Positions 30,560 to 33,664 of a DNA stretch of 33,664 nt are shown here, in pieces (position 1 is the stretch's first letter; each line of letters starts with the position of its first letter). The notes beneath the pieces were generated by a model. It saw only the letters and a list, made by a program, of their open reading frames with translations, did no database searches and had not been told where the DNA came from. The DNA is from Verrucomicrobiota bacterium. Lineage in GTDB: Bacteria > Verrucomicrobiota > Verrucomicrobiia > Chthoniobacterales > UBA10450. The stretch lies in contig QHNV01000081.1 in NCBI GenBank assembly GCA_003218535.1, positions 1-33,664 on the forward strand, written 5' to 3'. The position numbers and the translations under genes are program-made.

Positions 30560-32233
30560 ATGACAGACAAAACTGCAACGCCCTCGGATTTTATTCGCGA
30601 CATTGTCGCGGAAGACATTCGCACCGGGAAGTACGACAAGATCGTGACTCGCTTTCCGCCTGAGCCTAACGGCTACCTGCATATCGGTCACGCAAAATCG
30701 ATTTGCCTCAACTTCGGGATCGCGCGCGAGTTCGGCGGGATTTGCAACATTCGCATGGACGATACCAACCCGATAAAGGAGGAAGCGGAATATGTCGACT
30801 CAATCATGACTGACGTACGTTGGCTCGTCGATGGTTGGGCGGACAAACATGTCGGTGGCGCACCATTTTACGCATCGGATTATTTTGACCGTTTCTACGA
30901 CTACGCGGTCGATCTTATACGCAAAGGCAAGGCTTACGTTTGCGAGATGACTCCCGAGGAAACGGACGCATATCGCCGGCTTGGGAAAGCGAGTGGCTTT
31001 CGCGATCGTTCTGTCGAAGAAAATCTCGATCTCTTTGCGCGAATGAAGGCAGGCGAGTTTCCGGACGGCGCGCGCACGTTGCGGGCAAAGATCGACGTAA
31101 ATGCCGCGAACATCTGGCTGCGTGACCCGGTGTTGTATCGCATCCGGCACGCATCGCATCATCGCACCGGCGACAAATGGTGCATTTATCCGATGTACGA
31201 TTGGGCGCATACGCTTAGCGACTACGTTGAGGGCATCACGCACTCGGTTTGCACGCTGGAGTTCGAAGTGCACCGGCCGCTCTATGATTGGATTCTTGAC
31301 GCGCTGGAATTGCCGGATCCGCGCCCGCATCAATATGAATTTGCGCGGCTCAATCTCACTTATTCCGTCATGAGCAAGCGCAAACTGATTCAGTTGGTGA
31401 ACGAAAAACTTGTTAATGGCTGGGACGATCCGCGGATGCTTACTATTTCCGGATTGCGGCGACGCGGGGTGACTGCGAGCGCTCTACGCGCGTTCGCCTA
31501 CAACATTGGCATCACGAAATATCCGAGCATGACTGAGATGGCTGTGCTGGAACACACCATGCGCGACGAATTGAATCGTGCTGCCACCCGCCGGCTTGCT
31601 GTCCTGCGGCCGATCAAAGTTGTGCTGACGAATTATCCCCAGGATAAAATCGAAAAACTCGACGCAATCAATAATCAGGAGGATCCAAATGCTGGAACGC
31701 GCAAGATTCCGTTCAGTCGCGAGCTTTACATCGAGAATGACGATTTCATGGAGACGCCGCCACCGAAATATTTTCGACTCCGGTCCGGTGGCGAAGTGCG
31801 GCTCAAATACGCTTACATCATCAAGTGCGATGAAGTCGTGAAGGATGAGGCTGGCAACGTGACTGAGCTTCGCTGCACTGTCGATCTGGACAGCAAATCA
31901 GGCGGACCGACTGCTGGTCGCAAAATAAAAGGCACGATACATTGGATAAGCGCGGCGAAGGCGATCGATGCGGAGGTCCGATTGTATGACCGGCTGTTCA
32001 GCGTTCCTGAACCCGACTCAGGCGGCGATTTCAAATCGTTCATTAATCCAAATTCGCTCCAAGTGGTTACCGCAAAATGCGAACCCTCGCTTGCAGGCGC
32101 GCGTCCCGAAGAGCGCTACCAATTCGAGCGTCTCGGGTATTTCGCGCTCGATCCGGATTCGACTCCGCAAAAACAAATCTGGAATCGCACGATTACGCTG
32201 CGGGACACCTGGGCCAAAGAAGCGAAAAGGTAG
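30560..32233 (+). CDS. glnS: Glutamine--tRNA ligase
   Basis: 557 residues, the usual length of bacterial GlnRS. It attaches glutamine to tRNA-Gln. Class I motifs: HIGH at 41-44 in PPEPNGYLHIGHAKS and the KMSKS equivalent VMSKRKL (about residue 272). The GlnRS-type features NIRMDDTNPIKEEAEYV, YPMYDWAHTLSDYVEGITHSVCTLEF and RPHQYEFARLNL separate it from GluRS, and the C-terminal two beta-barrel anticodon domains are complete (KIPFSRELYIENDDF, YIIKCDEVVKD, GTIHWISA). Start ATG at 30560. Its stop TAG is within the GGTAGCGC arm of the repeat at 32230. It converges on gltX. Confidence 0.97.
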   Translation: MTDKTATPSDFIRDIVAEDIRTGKYDKIVTRFPPEPNGYLHIGHAKSICLNFGIAREFGGICNIRMDDTNPIKEEAEYVDSIMTDVRWLVDGWADKHVGGAPFYASDYFDRFYDYAVDLIRKGKAYVCEMTPEETDAYRRLGKASGFRDRSVEENLDLFARMKAGEFPDGARTLRAKIDVNAANIWLRDPVLYRIRHASHHRTGDKWCIYPMYDWAHTLSDYVEGITHSVCTLEFEVHRPLYDWILDALELPDPRPHQYEFARLNLTYSVMSKRKLIQLVNEKLVNGWDDPRMLTISGLRRRGVTASALRAFAYNIGITKYPSMTEMAVLEHTMRDELNRAATRRLAVLRPIKVVLTNYPQDKIEKLDAINNQEDPNAGTRKIPFSRELYIENDDFMETPPPKYFRLRSGGEVRLKYAYIIKCDEVVKDEAGNVTELRCTVDLDSKSGGPTAGRKIKGTIHWISAAKAIDAEVRLYDRLFSVPEPDSGGDFKSFINPNSLQVVTAKCEPSLAGARPEERYQFERLGYFALDPDSTPQKQIWNRTITLRDTWAKEAKR

Positions 32234-32341
32234 CGCCCGCTTCCAGCGGGCAGTGTTCGGCATCTTTGCCAAACACAAATTATAAACGCAAAGAAGCGTT
32301 CGGCAGGATACCGAACGCGGCATGCTGGAAGCATGCGCTAC
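32230..32341. repeat. Compound GTAGCGC palindromic element with inner hairpins
   Basis: Outer arms GTAGCGC (32230-32236) and GCGCTAC (32335-32341). In order inside: CCCGCT-tcc-AGCGGG, GTGTTCGGCA/TGCCAAACAC (one mismatch), an AT-rich centre, GCGTTCGG/CCGAACGC, and GCATGCT-gga-AGCATGC. The element fills the 111-base gap between the converging glnS and gltX and could terminate both transcripts. Confidence 0.8.
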
Positions 32342-32344
32342 CCA

Positions 32345-32632
32345 TTAGAATCTCGTTAGCGCGCGATCAATGCGCGCGAGGACTTTGTCTTTTCCAAGAA
32401 CTTCGAGCAAGTGATACAGACTCGGTCCCACGTTGCTGCCAGTCACGGCGAGGCGCGTGGGATGAACGATCGCGCCGACCTTCACGCCTAGATTTGCGGC
32501 TGCGCTTTTCACTGTCGCTTCAATTTCAGCAGCATCGAATTTCTTTAGAGGACTTAGCGCGTCGCGAACAGCTTCGAGTCTTGGCTTGTTCTCAGGGGTG
32601 AAATGTTTTGCTAACTCGACTTCAACCTCGCG
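32345..32632 (-). pseudogene. gltX: C-terminal remnant of gltX (anticodon-binding domain), out of frame
   Basis: In a different frame from the main gltX ORF, the minus strand encodes about 95 residues reading EVEVELAKHFTPENKPRLEAV... then FDAAEIEATVKSAAANLGVKVGAIVHPTRLAVTG and SLYHLLEVLGKDKVLARIDRAL, ending in TAA at 32345. This is the C-terminal part of the GluRS anticodon-binding domain. By comparison with typical GluRS, roughly 40 residues that should lie between ...FYDLAVAR and this segment are missing, and the frame changes at the junction near 32630. It cannot be translated with the upstream part without a frameshift. Confidence 0.75.
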
Positions 32633-33528
32633 ACAGCAAGGTCGTAAAACTCGGCATCACTGAGCTCGCGCGCATATTCGCCATTCAACCAGTGGAGTTT
32701 GTCAGGGTCGAATGTCGCCGAGCTGCGTCCGATATTCTTGAGATCAAAAATCCGGATGACTTCGTCTACGTCGATCTTCTCCCGATTGTCTTTTGGTGAC
32801 CAACCGAGCAGACAGAGGTAATTGCGGACGGCCGCCGGGAGATAACCGCGACGGATGTAATACTCCACCCGCGCGCCTTCGTCGCGTTTGCTCATCTTCG
32901 ATCCGTCGCGGTTTAGGATGAGCGGGATGTGCGCGTAATGCGGCGGCGTCGCGCCGAGCGCGCGAAAAATTTCGATGTGCTTCGGTGTGTTGGAGAGATG
33001 ATCTTCGCCCCGGATCACGTGGGAGATTTTCATTTCCAGATCGTCGATCACATTCACAAAATGAAAAATCCACGAACCATCCGGCCGGCGAATGGTCATG
33101 TCGGGGTGCGTAGCCGGATTGCTCAGATCGAAGTCGATTTTGCCGCACACGACGTCGTCTACAATGACGTGCTCGTGCGGTGAGCGAAATCGCAGCGCAC
33201 CCTGGTCCTCGAAAATGTGACCGGCGTCCTGAAGTTTTTTCAGGTAACGCTCGTAAAGTTCTGTGCGCTCGCTCTGCAGGTAGGGTCCGAATTCGCCGCC
33301 GGCATGCGGGCCTTCGTCCCAGTTCAGGCCCAGCCATTGTAGCCCTTCGTAAATGGCGGTCATCGCTTCTTCGGTGTTTCGCTTGATATCCGTATCTTCG
33401 ATGCGCAGCACGAATTTCCCGCCGTGATGTCGCGCAAACAGCCAATTGAACAGCGCAGTGCGCGCCCCGCCTATATGTAGGTAGCCAGTAGGCGAGGGGG
33501 CGAAACGGACGCGGATGTCAGGATTCAT
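32611..33528 (-). CDS. gltX: Glutamate--tRNA ligase, truncated by frameshift/deletion
   Basis: 305-residue ORF containing the catalytic domain: PSPTGYLHIGGARTALFNWL (HIGH equivalent at 18-21), RIEDTD, HVIRGEDHLSNTPKH, and KMSKR at 211-215. The stem-contact region FDPDKLHWLNGEYARELSD is present, after which a TAG stops the frame. Normal GluRS proteins are about 460-500 residues; the anticodon-binding C-terminus continues in another frame (32345-32632) with internal sequence missing. The segment between HIGH and KMSKS is also short, with no Cys-rich zinc-like insert. As gltX is essential, either another copy exists or the break is a sequence/assembly error. Start is ATG at 33528. Confidence 0.85.
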   Translation of the reverse strand: MNPDIRVRFAPSPTGYLHIGGARTALFNWLFARHHGGKFVLRIEDTDIKRNTEEAMTAIYEGLQWLGLNWDEGPHAGGEFGPYLQSERTELYERYLKKLQDAGHIFEDQGALRFRSPHEHVIVDDVVCGKIDFDLSNPATHPDMTIRRPDGSWIFHFVNVIDDLEMKISHVIRGEDHLSNTPKHIEIFRALGATPPHYAHIPLILNRDGSKMSKRDEGARVEYYIRRGYLPAAVRNYLCLLGWSPKDNREKIDVDEVIRIFDLKNIGRSSATFDPDKLHWLNGEYARELSDAEFYDLAVARLKSS

Positions 33529-33534
33529 TCAATT

Positions 33535-33610
33535 GTCATCCTGAGCGAAAGCGAAGGATCTCGCAACATCCTCGATAGCGTGTGAGGTCCCTCGCTGCGG
33601 TCACGATGAC
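33535..33610. repeat. GTCATCCTGAGCG dispersed repeat, second copy
   Basis: Begins GTCATCCTGAGCGAAAGCGAAGG and ends GGTCACGATGAC, forming degenerate terminal inverted repeats. It matches the element at 5468-5543 in its left end and in CGAAGGATCTCG. It lies seven bases upstream of the gltX start. Confidence 0.7.
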
Positions 33611-33637
33611 GAGGTTGTTCAGCCACAGATTACACCA

Positions 33638-33657
33638 GCCTTCGCCAAGGCTTCGGC
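33638..33657. repeat. GCCTTCGCCAAGGCTTCGGC repeat near the right edge
   Basis: Palindrome GCCTT-cgcc-AAGGC followed by TTCGGC; related to 497-514 and to the CCAGCCTTCGC arm of the tRNA-Gly hairpin. It may continue beyond the window. Confidence 0.5.
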
Positions 33658-33664
33658 TTGGCAA

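Overview
The window looks like a chromosomal segment of a Gram-negative soil-type bacterium, most likely a member of the Verrucomicrobiota (Spartobacteria/Chthoniobacterales-like). This is inferred from an RND efflux system, a lipase-maturation-factor protein fused to a DCC domain, the gene set as a whole, and the dense population of short palindromic repeats in nearly every intergenic gap. No taxonomic marker such as 16S rRNA is present, so the assignment is tentative. There is no prophage, IS transposase, CRISPR array or rRNA operon.

Layout. 1-640: edge of a minus-strand membrane gene, a small GIY-YIG nuclease gene embedded in palindromic repeats, and tRNA-Gly(GCC). 768-2310 (+): DUF6249-like membrane protein, ECF-type sigma factor and a small two-TM protein that is probably its anti-sigma partner. 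2324-9115 (-): the translation/RNA operon nusA-infB-rbfA-nrnA-truB-ribF, without rimP in front. 9274-12008 (+): two tandem GT39/ArnT-like glycosyltransferases; the first carries a 45-codon deletion and a gene-conversion tract. 12016-17216 (+): palindromic operator, MarR regulator, HlyD/AcrA-type adaptor and RND pump, all translationally overlapping. 17246-18253 (+): zinc alcohol dehydrogenase. 18536-20820 (-): two PilT-like ATPases. 20879-21997 (-): a DUF883 / Holin-X / YqjK-like envelope-stress module resembling E. coli yqjDEK. 22142-22360 (-): infA with a promoter placed for leaderless or near-leaderless mRNA. 22420-30291 (-): DCC-LMF1 fusion, exonuclease III, beta-CASP ribonuclease, S23-type four-helix-bundle protein, M19 dipeptidase, nadA and aroE, mostly separated by repeats. 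30560-32233 (+): glnS. 32345-33528 (-): gltX, broken by a deletion plus frameshift.

Most genes are ordinary housekeeping genes. The unusual content is (i) several families of short inverted-repeat elements, REPIN-like, that occur as head-to-head pairs, supply the stop codons of at least four genes and once lie inside a coding region; (ii) the converted and deleted glycosyltransferase duplicate; (iii) the damaged gltX; and (iv) the dipeptidase and S23 genes, each bracketed by inverted repeats. No clearly new multi-gene system (defence, secretion, biosynthesis) was found. Assembly artefact remains a possible explanation for the gltX and glycosyltransferase deletions.
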